From contig NZ_JAMXFD010000005.1 in assembly GCF_025370875.1 (NCBI RefSeq), forward strand, positions 62,001 through 126,000: a stretch of 64,000 nt of DNA. The letters are read 5' to 3'. Each line of letters opens with the position of its first letter. Position 1 is the stretch's first letter. A program made the translations under genes and the position numbers. The notes below the pieces were generated by a model that was not told the DNA's origin, did no database searches, and saw nothing but the letters and a program-made list of their open reading frames with translations. The stretch is from Laspinema palackyanum D2c. GTDB taxonomy: Bacteria > Cyanobacteriota > Cyanobacteriia > Cyanobacteriales > Laspinemataceae. Below, piece after piece: positions 10,125 to 18,623 of this stretch.

Positions 10125-10258
10125 CCGGCGGGGGATAAATCCCCCGCCTCATAGCTAAAGTCGGTTAAAAACCGACTGAAACTTGCAATTTCATGTCCCG
10201 CATCTTAGTCGGATTTATCCGACTTTAGCTGTTAGGCGGGGGATTTATCCCCCGCCGG
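10125..10258. repeat. Interspersed palindromic element, family A copy 2
   Basis: This has the same nested palindrome as 5993-6122. It starts CCGGCGGGGGATAAATCC, has inner TAGCTAAAGTCGGTTAAAA and GACTTTAGCTGTTAGGC segments, and ends with a mirror-image GGCGGGGGATTTATCC and CCGCCGG. Its central segment differs from copies 1 and 3. It lies 14 bp beyond the 3' end of the DUF3352 gene and directly after the minisatellite. Confidence 0.88.
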
Positions 10259-10272
10259 TTTATCGGTTTGGA

Positions 10273-12048
10273 TCAGGAACCCAGGCGAATAAACAAGTCA
10301 GCTAAGGGAGACCCCTTGACCGCCTGAACTTCTATCCCGGGGTCGATCGCCGGTGCTGGTGAACTCAGGGAAATGGACTGTAACCGCTGGAATAGGGGTT
10401 TTCCGGCGAGGGTGACTAATCGCAGAATGGGGAAGCGTTGGGTTAAGCTCTCTTCAGAGGCCAACCAATCTAAGTAGAAATAGCCGTAGTTGGATTGGGG
10501 AAGGGGGGCGATCGCACTCTGAAAGTCAGGATTACTCACGATTGAACCCGTTGTTGGCGCATCGATCGCCGCTGTTAAGGTTTCTAGAGAACTGGCAAAA
10601 ATCTCATAAGCCCCAATTTCCGTATGCACGGCGCGAATATCGGCGGCAATCTGCAAGGGTTTGGTCCCTTTTGATTTGCGGGTGATGGGTTTGGTGGTTA
10701 ATTTGCTCCAGGTGGAAATGGGGCGATTCCCCCAGGAGACGGGCCCGACACTGAATCCTTGTTCTTGGGCGATCGCATCTAATTGTTCAATTCCTTTCAC
10801 CGCACTGTCCCCAGATTTCTGGGCAACGAAAATCCAGGACAATCCAGGATTATCCACGTTTTCGACCGAGGATTGGGGTAATAAACCGATCGCATATTCC
10901 CCTTGCACCCAGTTAAAAATTGCCTCGGGTAAATCTAATCCCCAGCGCGAGCGCACCATTGCTACAGGTTGGCGCAGAATTTGGCCTACCGCCCCCGATT
11001 CGGGAAATCCTTCTTCCAGGGCCAACCATAACTGATTCAAATCCGCACCGGCAATGGCAAAGGCAGTCTGTTCCGGCAGATATTGCAATGCCTGGACAGG
11101 TCCCAATAAACTCGGTAAACTCGTCGCCCATTCGGTGGAAGTGCTGCCATTCCAGATGGTATGGGCCAGCAATCCCTGGCGGTTTAAGCCGAGGGCGATT
11201 CCTAAGCTGGGGGAGGTTTCGGCACTGAGGACGCGCTCAGAGGGGGGTTTGAGGCCGGTTTCCCCAGGGCGATCGCTAATCCAGGCGGTGAATTGCTCGA
11301 CGTTGATAAAACTGAGTCCAATTCCCGTAGATGCCATATTGGCGACTGCCTCTTGATAGGCGGGATTTCCCTTGAGGCTGAGATTTTGAGCTTGGACGTT
11401 ATTAATGGCATCCCGCAGCACTTTCGGATGGTTGGCAAACAACACGAAGCGATCGCCCACCACCGCAGAGGACCAATTTCCCTCAGAGTCTGCACCGCCA
11501 GGAGTTTGGCGATAAATCAGCTTCACCCCTTGATAATTTTCGACGGCCACCTCTACCCCATTACTGGCATTCTGGGACCACAATACCTCTAAAAAATCCC
11601 GGCTACGTTGAGGACTTTTCGTTTCCACTGCCAGTAGATACCCCGCTTGCCGTCCATTCCCCTGTTCGCGATCGAAGTCGGAACTGGTGACGGCAAAGGT
11701 AATTTCATCCCCTAGCCAAGGTTCAATATCCTTGTGATAGTTTAAATCTGTATTGGCGAGGACACCCTTTTTAATCTTGTCAAATTCCTCTCGGACTTGA
11801 CCCCGCAATTTGGGGGCGACTGCCAATCGTCCCACATCCTCTAATTTGTCCACATTGACTAAGAGAGAGGTCATCAGGGGCGCTTGTCGTGGGACAAACA
11901 TCGCCGCCTCGACTCGGGTTTGGACGGGTTCCCGCAATAAGGCGACGGGTCCGGTGGCGAGGATTTCATAGAAGCCCCCGGCACCGAGGAGGCAGAGGAC
12001 CAGGGCCACTGCCCCTAACACCGTGAAAAATAAGTTTCGGTTCATCAT
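10273..12048 (-). CDS. DUF3352 domain-containing membrane-anchored protein
   Basis: This encodes 591 residues. The N-terminus has a single hydrophobic segment (about residues 5-30, LFFTVLGAVALVLCLLGAGG), an uncleaved anchor or signal peptide, so the bulk is probably in the periplasm or thylakoid lumen. The body matches the cyanobacterial DUF3352 family: PRQAPLMTSLLVNVDKLE near the start, a WLGDEITFAVTS segment, and several repeats of a beta-rich unit with GDRFVLFANHP-type turns. The function is unknown. ATG codons at 12048 and 12045 are both possible. The downstream side is bounded by palindromic element A2 and the upstream side by repeat B, so the gene appears monocistronic. Confidence 0.8.
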   Translation of the reverse strand: MMNRNLFFTVLGAVALVLCLLGAGGFYEILATGPVALLREPVQTRVEAAMFVPRQAPLMTSLLVNVDKLEDVGRLAVAPKLRGQVREEFDKIKKGVLANTDLNYHKDIEPWLGDEITFAVTSSDFDREQGNGRQAGYLLAVETKSPQRSRDFLEVLWSQNASNGVEVAVENYQGVKLIYRQTPGGADSEGNWSSAVVGDRFVLFANHPKVLRDAINNVQAQNLSLKGNPAYQEAVANMASTGIGLSFINVEQFTAWISDRPGETGLKPPSERVLSAETSPSLGIALGLNRQGLLAHTIWNGSTSTEWATSLPSLLGPVQALQYLPEQTAFAIAGADLNQLWLALEEGFPESGAVGQILRQPVAMVRSRWGLDLPEAIFNWVQGEYAIGLLPQSSVENVDNPGLSWIFVAQKSGDSAVKGIEQLDAIAQEQGFSVGPVSWGNRPISTWSKLTTKPITRKSKGTKPLQIAADIRAVHTEIGAYEIFASSLETLTAAIDAPTTGSIVSNPDFQSAIAPLPQSNYGYFYLDWLASEESLTQRFPILRLVTLAGKPLFQRLQSISLSSPAPAIDPGIEVQAVKGSPLADLFIRLGS

Positions 12049-12141
12049 TATCTATAAGAGTTAAGCGTAACGGGAGTTTACCGATTAGTTTATCGGGTTT
12101 GCAGGGCGGGTAGGTTACCGGGTGAGCGTCGATCTTCTCTT

Positions 12142-12189
12142 CAGCCTGCGGAGGCAGGCTTTGTCCGTATAGCCCCACCCTTGAGGGTG
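12142..12189 (-). repeat. 48-bp double-hairpin repeat, family B copy 1
   Basis: On the minus strand this reads CACCCTCAAGGGTGGGGCTA, then TACGGACAAAG, then a second hairpin CCTGCCTCCGCAGG. The same 48-bp core recurs at 26582-26629 and 27614-27661 on the plus strand. It lies in the 807-bp gap between the DUF3352 gene and the TonB-dependent receptor. Apart from this element and the promoter region described next, that gap shows no gene. Confidence 0.85.
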
Positions 12190-12640
12190 TGGGTTTTTTC
12201 TTATTCCGTATCATCTCCGATTCCCAGTTGCGATCGCTCGACACCCGAGGGACTCTTTCCAGGATACTCCGTCCGGTGCCGGTGGCTCCCTAATCTGGCC
12301 CAGGTTCATCAACCTGATTGCCCTCATCTATTTATAACTATTGTCAATAAACTGGCAAGAAAATGGAAAATAATATCATAGATTGGCAAGATTACTTCAT
12401 AATTTTGTCAATAGAGGCCAGATGAGGCAGAGGGAGTTAAAAAAAGTCATAAATTCTTAAAATGCTTGTACAGTAGGAGTTTTGAGACTTATCTAGGAAG
12501 GGGCAAGGGGATTTTTGCCAGAACGGACTGGGCTTTCCAAAACTCTGCAAACTCTTGATTTATAAAGGTTTAACGGATTTATCCCTGGAAACGAGGGGGA
12601 TTGCCAAGTCTGAACTTGTCAAAAAAATATTTTTAACCTA

Positions 12641-12669
12641 TTGAATATTACTCTCAATAAACGTATGAT
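12641..12669 (+). promoter_or_regulatory. Putative iron-responsive operator/promoter of the siderophore receptor
   Basis: TTGAATATTACTCTCAATAA (12641-12660) lies upstream of the receptor gene. Its first six bases and TATGAT at 12664-12669 are 17 bp apart, a plausible -35/-10 pair, so the motif would sit between the promoter elements. Near-identical sites occur at 15570-15589 and 31172-31191. The TCTCAATAA core resembles A/T-rich cyanobacterial Fur boxes. The transcript would have a roughly 180-nt leader. Regulation is inferred from recurrence and gene function. Confidence 0.6.
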
Positions 12670-12855
12670 GAGTTCGGTCAAAATCCAGAGATTGCCCTGG
12701 ATCCTTGATTCACTTTAAAGATTCGGTCGATGAAGTCTCGCCCACAGCATCCCCAAGTAGCGGGTCAAGGGAGAGGGTCTCAGACCCAACCGGGAAAGTG
12801 GGATGGAGACAAAAGAGCGATCGCAATGCTAGAGATTGGGGTTTAAGGAGAGCGT

Positions 12856-15381
12856 GTGAGACAAGAGCATTTATTCAATAGTCTATGGATGGCAAGCACG
12901 ATTGCCCTCGTCGCAGCGGGTCCCGTGTCTGCACAGGTGTCGCTAATTACCGGGGTTCGCCTCAATCAAACCCCAACCGGCGTGGAGGTGGTGTTACAAA
13001 CCCTATCGGGAGGAACGCCGGAAGTGTTGACCTCTCAGGACGGGGAAACGTTTATTGCTGATATTGTCAACGCCCAATTACGCTTACCCGGTGGGGAAAA
13101 TTTTCTGGCCGCTAATCCCATTGAAGGGATTAGCGCGATCGCCGTGACAGCAGGGGAAGGAAACCAAGTGCGAGTCACCGTAACCGGCACAAACGCAGTC
13201 CCATTAACCGATTTGGTGGTTGAAAATGGACAAATTGGATTGCGGGTTACCCCCTCTGCGGAAACCGTAACCGTTCCACCCCCACCCACAGAAACATCCC
13301 CAGAAACGGAGTCTGAGACTGTACCTGCGGATGCGGAGATTATTGAACTGATTGTGACGGCGACCCGGATCGCTGAACGAGTCACAGACATTCCGGCATC
13401 AATTTCCGTGGTGGGGGAAGAACGAATCGAAGAACAAACCCGACTGACGCGAGATTTGGGAACCATTCTCTCTCAAGAAGTCCCGGGATTGTCTGTGGGG
13501 ACTCAAAGTGCGAGTAACTTCGGCCAAACCTTGCGGGGTCGGAATATTAGTGTGATTATTGATGGAGTACCGCAGTCTACGAACCGCAACGCATCCCGGG
13601 ATTTACGGACTATTGACCCCTCGGCGATCGAACGGGTGGAAGTGCTACGAGGACCGACGGCGATTTATGGCGATGGCGCAACCGGCGGGGTGATTAATAT
13701 TATTACTAAGCGGGGAAGAGGCGAGGGACTGCAAGCGGAAACCACGGTAGATCTCAATGCCTTTCCGACCAATATAGGTGAGACCTTTGGACAGAATATC
13801 CAACAATCTTTTTCCGGAAATTTTGGAAATTTTGATTTTGCCTTGAATGGCTCGTTTAGCAACTCCGGTGCCCAGTTCGATGCTCAGGGCGATCGCATTC
13901 CTCCAGATCCTAACGGTCAAGGGGGACTCAGTGATACCAATACTCTCAATCTATTGAGCAAAGTCGGCGTCAACTTTACCGACTCCCAACGCCTCCAACT
14001 GACGTTGAATTACTTTCGGGATAATCAAGATACCGATTACACCAGCGATCCAATTGTTAATACTATTCCCGGACGACAACAATCGCGAGCACGTCGAGGA
14101 CTGGACCTAGACGAATCGCAAAAAACCGAGAATCTCAATGCGAGTCTGGACTATACTCACGATGATATCTTGGGCAGCAGCGTTCAGGGGCAGATTTACT
14201 ATCGGGATTACTTTACCCGCTTCTTTCCTTTTGATGCCCGCACTTTTGCCAATTTGGGAAATACAATATTCCAATCCCGAGTCGAATCGGAAAAATACGG
14301 CGCAAGGTTGCAAATTGATACGCCAATCGTTGATGCAGAGCGAGCCAATTTACTTTGGGGAGTGGATTTAGTTCGGGAAAATACCGAACAGCCGGTTTCT
14401 ATCTTTGATCCGCTGGCCTTTGATAACAGTAGCGGACTGGTTTATAACAAAATCGGAAATCGCACCTGGGCACCGTTACAGCGACAGAATAATGTAGGAT
14501 TATTCGCCCAACTCAAATGGAATGTCAGCGATCTGCTGGTGCTGCGAGGTGGGGTGCGTCACGAACGAATTACGGTGGATGTGAATGATTACACCACCCT
14601 CGCCGGAAACCCAATTGAAGGCGGCGAACTCGATTATAATGCTACAGTTTTTAATGTGGGTGGCGTGGTTTATCCCACGGAAAGAATCAGCCTTTTTGCC
14701 GGGTTTTCTCAAGGATTTTCTATCGCTGATGTCGGGTTTGTCCTGCGAAGTGCACCGGCTGGATTTACGGTTGAGCAACTCAATCCAGAAGCGCAAAAAG
14801 TCAACAACTACGAAATCGGCATTCGCGGAAATTATGACCGAATGCAAGCGTCCCTAGCTGGATTTTATAATACGTCCAATCTCGGCACCAGCTTTAACCA
14901 AGAAAATTACGAAATCGTCCGTGCACCGGAACGAGTGTATGGGGTAGAATTTGCCCTGGATGCCCAACCCAGTGATGCATGGGCATTAGGAACTTCGTTC
15001 ACTTGGAGTGAAGGCGGTGCAGATTTTAATGAGAATGGGGACTATGAATCTCCCTTAAATGGGTTTCGGATTTCACCGATAAAAATTACGGCTTATCTGG
15101 AAAATGAATCCCTTCCTGGATGGCGCAATCGTCTCCAAGCGTTGTATTCTGGAACTCGGAATCCCACGGGTCAAGCTTTTGGTTTGGGAGAAGTTGATAG
15201 TTACATTACTTTGGATTTCATCAGTAGTTTGAATATTGGCCGGGGTCGTCTCGTTTTGGGGGTAGAGAATTTATTAAATACGGAGTATTTTCCGGTAGTT
15301 TCTCAATTGCAAGGGTTGGACACCGGCTATACAGCAGCGCGAGGGAGAAGCATTCGTTTAGGCTATTCTTTCAATTGGTAA
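12856..15381 (+). CDS. TonB-dependent siderophore receptor with N-terminal AMIN domain
   Basis: This encodes an 841-residue outer-membrane receptor. It begins with GTG at 12856, with AAGGAGA 6 nt upstream. A signal peptide ends near VSAQ (residues 24-27). Residues about 28-132 form an AMIN domain (TGVEVVLQT, FIADIVNAQL), a cyanobacterial add-on in siderophore receptors. A Pro/Glu/Thr-rich linker follows, then a TonB box (EIIELIVTAT, 161-170), the plug domain with VEVLRGPTAIYGDGATGG and INIITKRG, and a 22-strand barrel ending in an aromatic residue (SFNW). It would import ferric siderophore using energy from TonB. Its position directly ahead of the biosynthetic operon makes that operon's product its likely substrate, as proposed for the schizokinen receptor of Anabaena. 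Confidence 0.93.
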   Translation: MRQEHLFNSLWMASTIALVAAGPVSAQVSLITGVRLNQTPTGVEVVLQTLSGGTPEVLTSQDGETFIADIVNAQLRLPGGENFLAANPIEGISAIAVTAGEGNQVRVTVTGTNAVPLTDLVVENGQIGLRVTPSAETVTVPPPPTETSPETESETVPADAEIIELIVTATRIAERVTDIPASISVVGEERIEEQTRLTRDLGTILSQEVPGLSVGTQSASNFGQTLRGRNISVIIDGVPQSTNRNASRDLRTIDPSAIERVEVLRGPTAIYGDGATGGVINIITKRGRGEGLQAETTVDLNAFPTNIGETFGQNIQQSFSGNFGNFDFALNGSFSNSGAQFDAQGDRIPPDPNGQGGLSDTNTLNLLSKVGVNFTDSQRLQLTLNYFRDNQDTDYTSDPIVNTIPGRQQSRARRGLDLDESQKTENLNASLDYTHDDILGSSVQGQIYYRDYFTRFFPFDARTFANLGNTIFQSRVESEKYGARLQIDTPIVDAERANLLWGVDLVRENTEQPVSIFDPLAFDNSSGLVYNKIGNRTWAPLQRQNNVGLFAQLKWNVSDLLVLRGGVRHERITVDVNDYTTLAGNPIEGGELDYNATVFNVGGVVYPTERISLFAGFSQGFSIADVGFVLRSAPAGFTVEQLNPEAQKVNNYEIGIRGNYDRMQASLAGFYNTSNLGTSFNQENYEIVRAPERVYGVEFALDAQPSDAWALGTSFTWSEGGADFNENGDYESPLNGFRISPIKITAYLENESLPGWRNRLQALYSGTRNPTGQAFGLGEVDSYITLDFISSLNIGRGRLVLGVENLLNTEYFPVVSQLQGLDTGYTAARGRSIRLGYSFNW

Positions 15382-15408
15382 GGGGGGAGGAACGGTAACC
15401 CAGTGAAT

Positions 15409-15450
15409 TGCGATCGCCGATGAATCAGAACAGGTTCATCGGCGATCGCA
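15409..15450. terminator. Perfect 16-bp inverted repeat after the receptor gene
   Basis: TGCGATCGCCGATGAA (15409-15424) and TTCATCGGCGATCGCA (15435-15450) form a perfect stem with a 10-nt loop 27 bp beyond the receptor stop. Each arm contains a HIP1 octamer. There is no U-run, so it may be a mRNA-stabilising hairpin or a weak terminator separating the receptor from the biosynthetic operon. Confidence 0.6.
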
Positions 15451-15531
15451 TTCCCACAATCAGCTCAAAACCTTACCCCATCAGCATTCGGGTTGATCCT
15501 AAGAAATTTTCAAAAAAACTTTCTCTAGCTA

Positions 15532-15589
15532 TTGCTAAATTTTCTCAAGAGTAGTATGCTAAGTCACAATTGAAAATTACTCTCAATTA
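15532..15589 (+). promoter_or_regulatory. Putative promoter and operator of the siderophore biosynthesis operon
   Basis: TTGCTA (15532-15537) and TATGCT (15555-15560) are separated by 17 bp. The operator TTGAAAATTACTCTCAATTA (15570-15589) follows immediately. It matches the receptor-gene motif at 16 or more of 20 positions. A protein bound here would cover the transcription start and initial transcribed region. Alternatively TTGAAA itself may be the -35 element with a -10 near 15593. A TTG inside the operator is in frame with the first gene but is unlikely to be the start codon. Confidence 0.6.
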
Positions 15590-15629
15590 CTGTTTAGCAT
15601 TCTGTCCAACAAATCAGAGGGGTCAAACC

Positions 15630-17078
15630 GTGGTAAATCACATTGATAAAGGCTTTCACGACCAGGAACCGAACATTACCTTACTCCCAAGGGCTGCTTA
15701 CTCAACTTCATTACCTGGAAATGAGTCGCAACAGTATTTAAACCGGCAGGCACAGCGAGAATCCAACGCCCGCAGTTATCCTCGGCGGATTCCCATCGCC
15801 ATTCGGGAAGCGAAAGGAGTCTTTATTACCGATACCGATGGCAATCAGTATTTAGATTGTTTAGCAGGGGCAGGAACCCTGGCATTGGGACATAATCATC
15901 CCGTGGCGATCGCCGCCATGCGAGAGGTGCTCGATAGTAGTCTTCCCTTGCATACATTGGACCTAACAACGCCGGTTAAAGACCAGTTTGTAGAAGAGTT
16001 GTTTGCTAGTTTACCCGCAGGGTTTGCCCGGAATGCCCGCATCCAGTTTTGTGGACCGACAGGGGCGGACGCCACGGAAGCGGCGGTCAAGCTAGTCAAG
16101 ACAGCAACGGGACGGCGGAGTATGCTCTCGTTTCACGGCGGTTATCATGGGATGACGCATGGGGCGCTCAGTTTGACGGGAAACCTTGCACCCAAAGAGC
16201 AAGTTGCAAATTTGATGCCGGAGGTTCATTTTCTCCCCTATCCCTATAATTATCGCTGTCCGTTTGGTATCGGAGGTGAGTTCGGACATCGCCTCAGCAG
16301 CCATTATATTGAGCATATTCTCACGGACCCAGAAAGTGGGATTACACCCCCTGCCGGGATGATTCTGGAAATGGTCCAAGGGGAAGGCGGGGCGATTCCA
16401 GCGCCCGATCGCTGGGTGAGAGAGATCCGCCGGATTACCCGAGATCGCGGCATCCCCCTGATTGTGGATGAAATTCAGACGGGGTGGGGTCGCACCGGAA
16501 AACTCTATGCCTTTGAACACGCCGGAATTGTTCCCGATGTGGTGTTGTTATCCAAGGCGATCGGGGGGAGTTTGCCCTTATCGGTGGTGTTGTATCACAA
16601 AGATTTGGATCAATGGTCTCCTGGCGCACACGCGGGAACATTCCGAGGCAATCAAATGGCGATGGCGGCAGGATTGGCGACTCTGCGGTACATTCAGGAT
16701 TTTGGCTTAGTCGATCGGGCCCATGAATTGGGCGATCGCCTGATGGGTCATTTGCGGCAGTTACAAGGGGATTCTCGTTGTATCGGTGAGGTGCGTGGAC
16801 GGGGCTTAATGGTGGGGGTGGAAATCGTGAATACCGACGCCACAGCCTGCGATCGCGGCAGTTATCCAGCCCATCCCTTACTGGCGCGGCGCATCCAATC
16901 GGAATGCCTGAGTCGGGGGTTGATTCTGGAATTGGGGGGTCGTCATGGGTCCGTAGTCCGGTTTTTGCCGCCCTTGATTATCACTGCCGAGCAAATTGAC
17001 CAGGTTTGTGAGATATTCGCCGCAGCGGTGAAGGCAGCGGAAGGGCAACTATCGGCACAGTTAGCAGAGGTAAGCTAA
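15630..17078 (+). CDS. rhbA: Diaminobutyrate--2-oxoglutarate aminotransferase (RhbA-like)
   Basis: This encodes a 482-residue PLP enzyme of class-III aminotransferase type. It makes L-2,4-diaminobutyrate from aspartate semialdehyde and glutamate, the first step toward 1,3-diaminopropane. Key features are ESNARSYPRRIPIAI near the N-terminus, the GPTGADATEAAVKL cofactor region, IVDEIQTGWGRTGK, and the Schiff-base lysine K309 in LLSKAIGG. I chose the GTG at 15630 (GAGGGG about 8 nt upstream). The upstream in-frame TTG at 15570 lies inside the operator. The stop codon overlaps the start of the decarboxylase gene (TAATG), showing translational coupling. It is the first gene of the biosynthetic operon. 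Confidence 0.92.
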   Translation: MVNHIDKGFHDQEPNITLLPRAAYSTSLPGNESQQYLNRQAQRESNARSYPRRIPIAIREAKGVFITDTDGNQYLDCLAGAGTLALGHNHPVAIAAMREVLDSSLPLHTLDLTTPVKDQFVEELFASLPAGFARNARIQFCGPTGADATEAAVKLVKTATGRRSMLSFHGGYHGMTHGALSLTGNLAPKEQVANLMPEVHFLPYPYNYRCPFGIGGEFGHRLSSHYIEHILTDPESGITPPAGMILEMVQGEGGAIPAPDRWVREIRRITRDRGIPLIVDEIQTGWGRTGKLYAFEHAGIVPDVVLLSKAIGGSLPLSVVLYHKDLDQWSPGAHAGTFRGNQMAMAAGLATLRYIQDFGLVDRAHELGDRLMGHLRQLQGDSRCIGEVRGRGLMVGVEIVNTDATACDRGSYPAHPLLARRIQSECLSRGLILELGGRHGSVVRFLPPLIITAEQIDQVCEIFAAAVKAAEGQLSAQLAEVS

Positions 17079-18598
17079 TGTTAGAGGTAGAACAAAAAGG
17101 GGCGATCGCGTCGGAGGATCGGCGGTGGGATGGCTGTTTTCTGACGGATTCTGAGGGAAGTATCGAGGCTTATCGGCAGGCGATCGCGGATGCGGCAGCG
17201 GAGGTGATTCGCCAGTTTGCCAGTCAGAAACAGCCCTATAGTGGCGCAACACCGATTGAGTTGGTGGCAGGGTTGGCAGGGACAGAGATTTGTCCGCAGA
17301 ATCCCCAGTTATTAGGAGAAATTCTTAAGAAGGTGGGGGAGAAGGCGATCGCGCATTCCGTGGTTGTCACCCATCCGCGCTGTATCGCACATTTACATTG
17401 TCCTCCCCTGATTCCGGCGTTAGCGGCAGAGGTGTTGATTTCGGCAACCAATCAATCGATGGATTCCTGGGATCAAAGTCCTGCGGCGACTGTATTAGAA
17501 CAGCAGTTAACCAACTGGTTATGCAGTGAATTTGGCTATGATGCGGCAGCGGATGGCATCTTCACCAGTGGCGGAACCCAGTCCAATTTTATGGGGATGT
17601 TGCTGGCGCGCGATCGCTATGCTAAACAGACATTAAATTGGTCGATTCAGCAGCAAGGATTACCCCCACAAGCGCATCAATGGCGAATTTTATGTTCGGA
17701 TGTGGCGCATTTTACGATTCGCCAATCTTGTGCCTTATTGGGATTGGGAGAAAAAGCGGTGATTCCCGTAGAGACGGACGAAAATTACCGATTATCTCCT
17801 GATGCAGTTCGGGTGAAATTAGCTGAATTACAGTCCCAAGGGTTAAGGGCGATCGCCATCGTTGCAACCGTCGGAACCACGGATTTTGGCAGTATTGATC
17901 CGTTGGTTACTCTAGCAGAAATTGCTCAAGAAAACGGACTGTGGTTCCACGTTGATGCTGCCTATGGAGGGGCGTTGGTAATGAGCGATCGGTATCGCCC
18001 CCAACTGGCAGGAATTGAGTTGGCAGATTCAATTACTGTAGACTTTCACAAGTTATTTTATCAGCCGATTAGTTGTGGAGCATTTTTGCTCAAAGATAAG
18101 TCAAATTTTGACTTAATGAAACTCCACGCCGATTATCTCAACCCCGAAACCAACGAAGCCGAGGGAATTCCAGATTTAGTTACAAAATCTATCCAAACCA
18201 CTCGCCGATTTGATGCCCTAAAACTTTGGATGTCGTTACAAACCTTGGGACGAGCAAAGTTTGGCGAAATGATAGAAACCACTATTGAAATTGCAGCAGC
18301 AGCAGGCGAAATGATTCGCGCTGACTCCCAATTAGAACTCGCTACTATTCCAACCCTAAATGCCGTAGTTTTTCGCTACAGTTCTGAGAAAAAAGACCAG
18401 GATAACTGGATTAATTCTCAAATTCGCTTCACCTTACTGCAAGGGGGGGAAGTGGTTCTCGCGCAAACTTGTATTGCCGATAAAACTTATCTCAAATTTA
18501 CCTTGCTTAATCCTCGGACAACCCGGGCTGATATTGGGAAAATTCTCGATAGAGTAAAGCAAGTCGGGACTGAATTCAGTTTGTCTTTGTCAAACTAA
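17078..18598 (+). CDS. rhbB: L-2,4-diaminobutyrate decarboxylase (RhbB-like)
   Basis: This encodes a 506-residue group II PLP-dependent decarboxylase. It converts diaminobutyrate to 1,3-diaminopropane, the diamine backbone of schizokinen and rhizobactin. Visible motifs are HPRCIAHLHCPPL near residue 105, the FTSGGTQSNFMGMLLARD cofactor loop, FHVDAAYGGALV with the PLP-interacting Asp, and VDFHKLFYQP with the Schiff-base lysine K325. The start overlaps the stop of the aminotransferase by one base. Length is normal for the family. The pairing of these two enzymes is characteristic of diaminopropane-based NIS siderophore pathways. Confidence 0.93.
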   Translation: MLEVEQKGAIASEDRRWDGCFLTDSEGSIEAYRQAIADAAAEVIRQFASQKQPYSGATPIELVAGLAGTEICPQNPQLLGEILKKVGEKAIAHSVVVTHPRCIAHLHCPPLIPALAAEVLISATNQSMDSWDQSPAATVLEQQLTNWLCSEFGYDAAADGIFTSGGTQSNFMGMLLARDRYAKQTLNWSIQQQGLPPQAHQWRILCSDVAHFTIRQSCALLGLGEKAVIPVETDENYRLSPDAVRVKLAELQSQGLRAIAIVATVGTTDFGSIDPLVTLAEIAQENGLWFHVDAAYGGALVMSDRYRPQLAGIELADSITVDFHKLFYQPISCGAFLLKDKSNFDLMKLHADYLNPETNEAEGIPDLVTKSIQTTRRFDALKLWMSLQTLGRAKFGEMIETTIEIAAAAGEMIRADSQLELATIPTLNAVVFRYSSEKKDQDNWINSQIRFTLLQGGEVVLAQTCIADKTYLKFTLLNPRTTRADIGKILDRVKQVGTEFSLSLSN

Positions 18599-18623
18599 CC
18601 AACCTTACCTAAACCCCATAAAA

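Noticed and set aside
9802-10158. Open frame across the minisatellite encoding MLVGCPGMG repeats
   Set aside because: No ribosome binding site, composition fully explained by the 27-bp repeat, and the C-terminus runs into palindromic element A.
15570-15629. TTG start for the aminotransferase gene
   Set aside because: It sits inside the conserved operator and lacks a ribosome binding site; GTG at 15630 has GAGGGG upstream.
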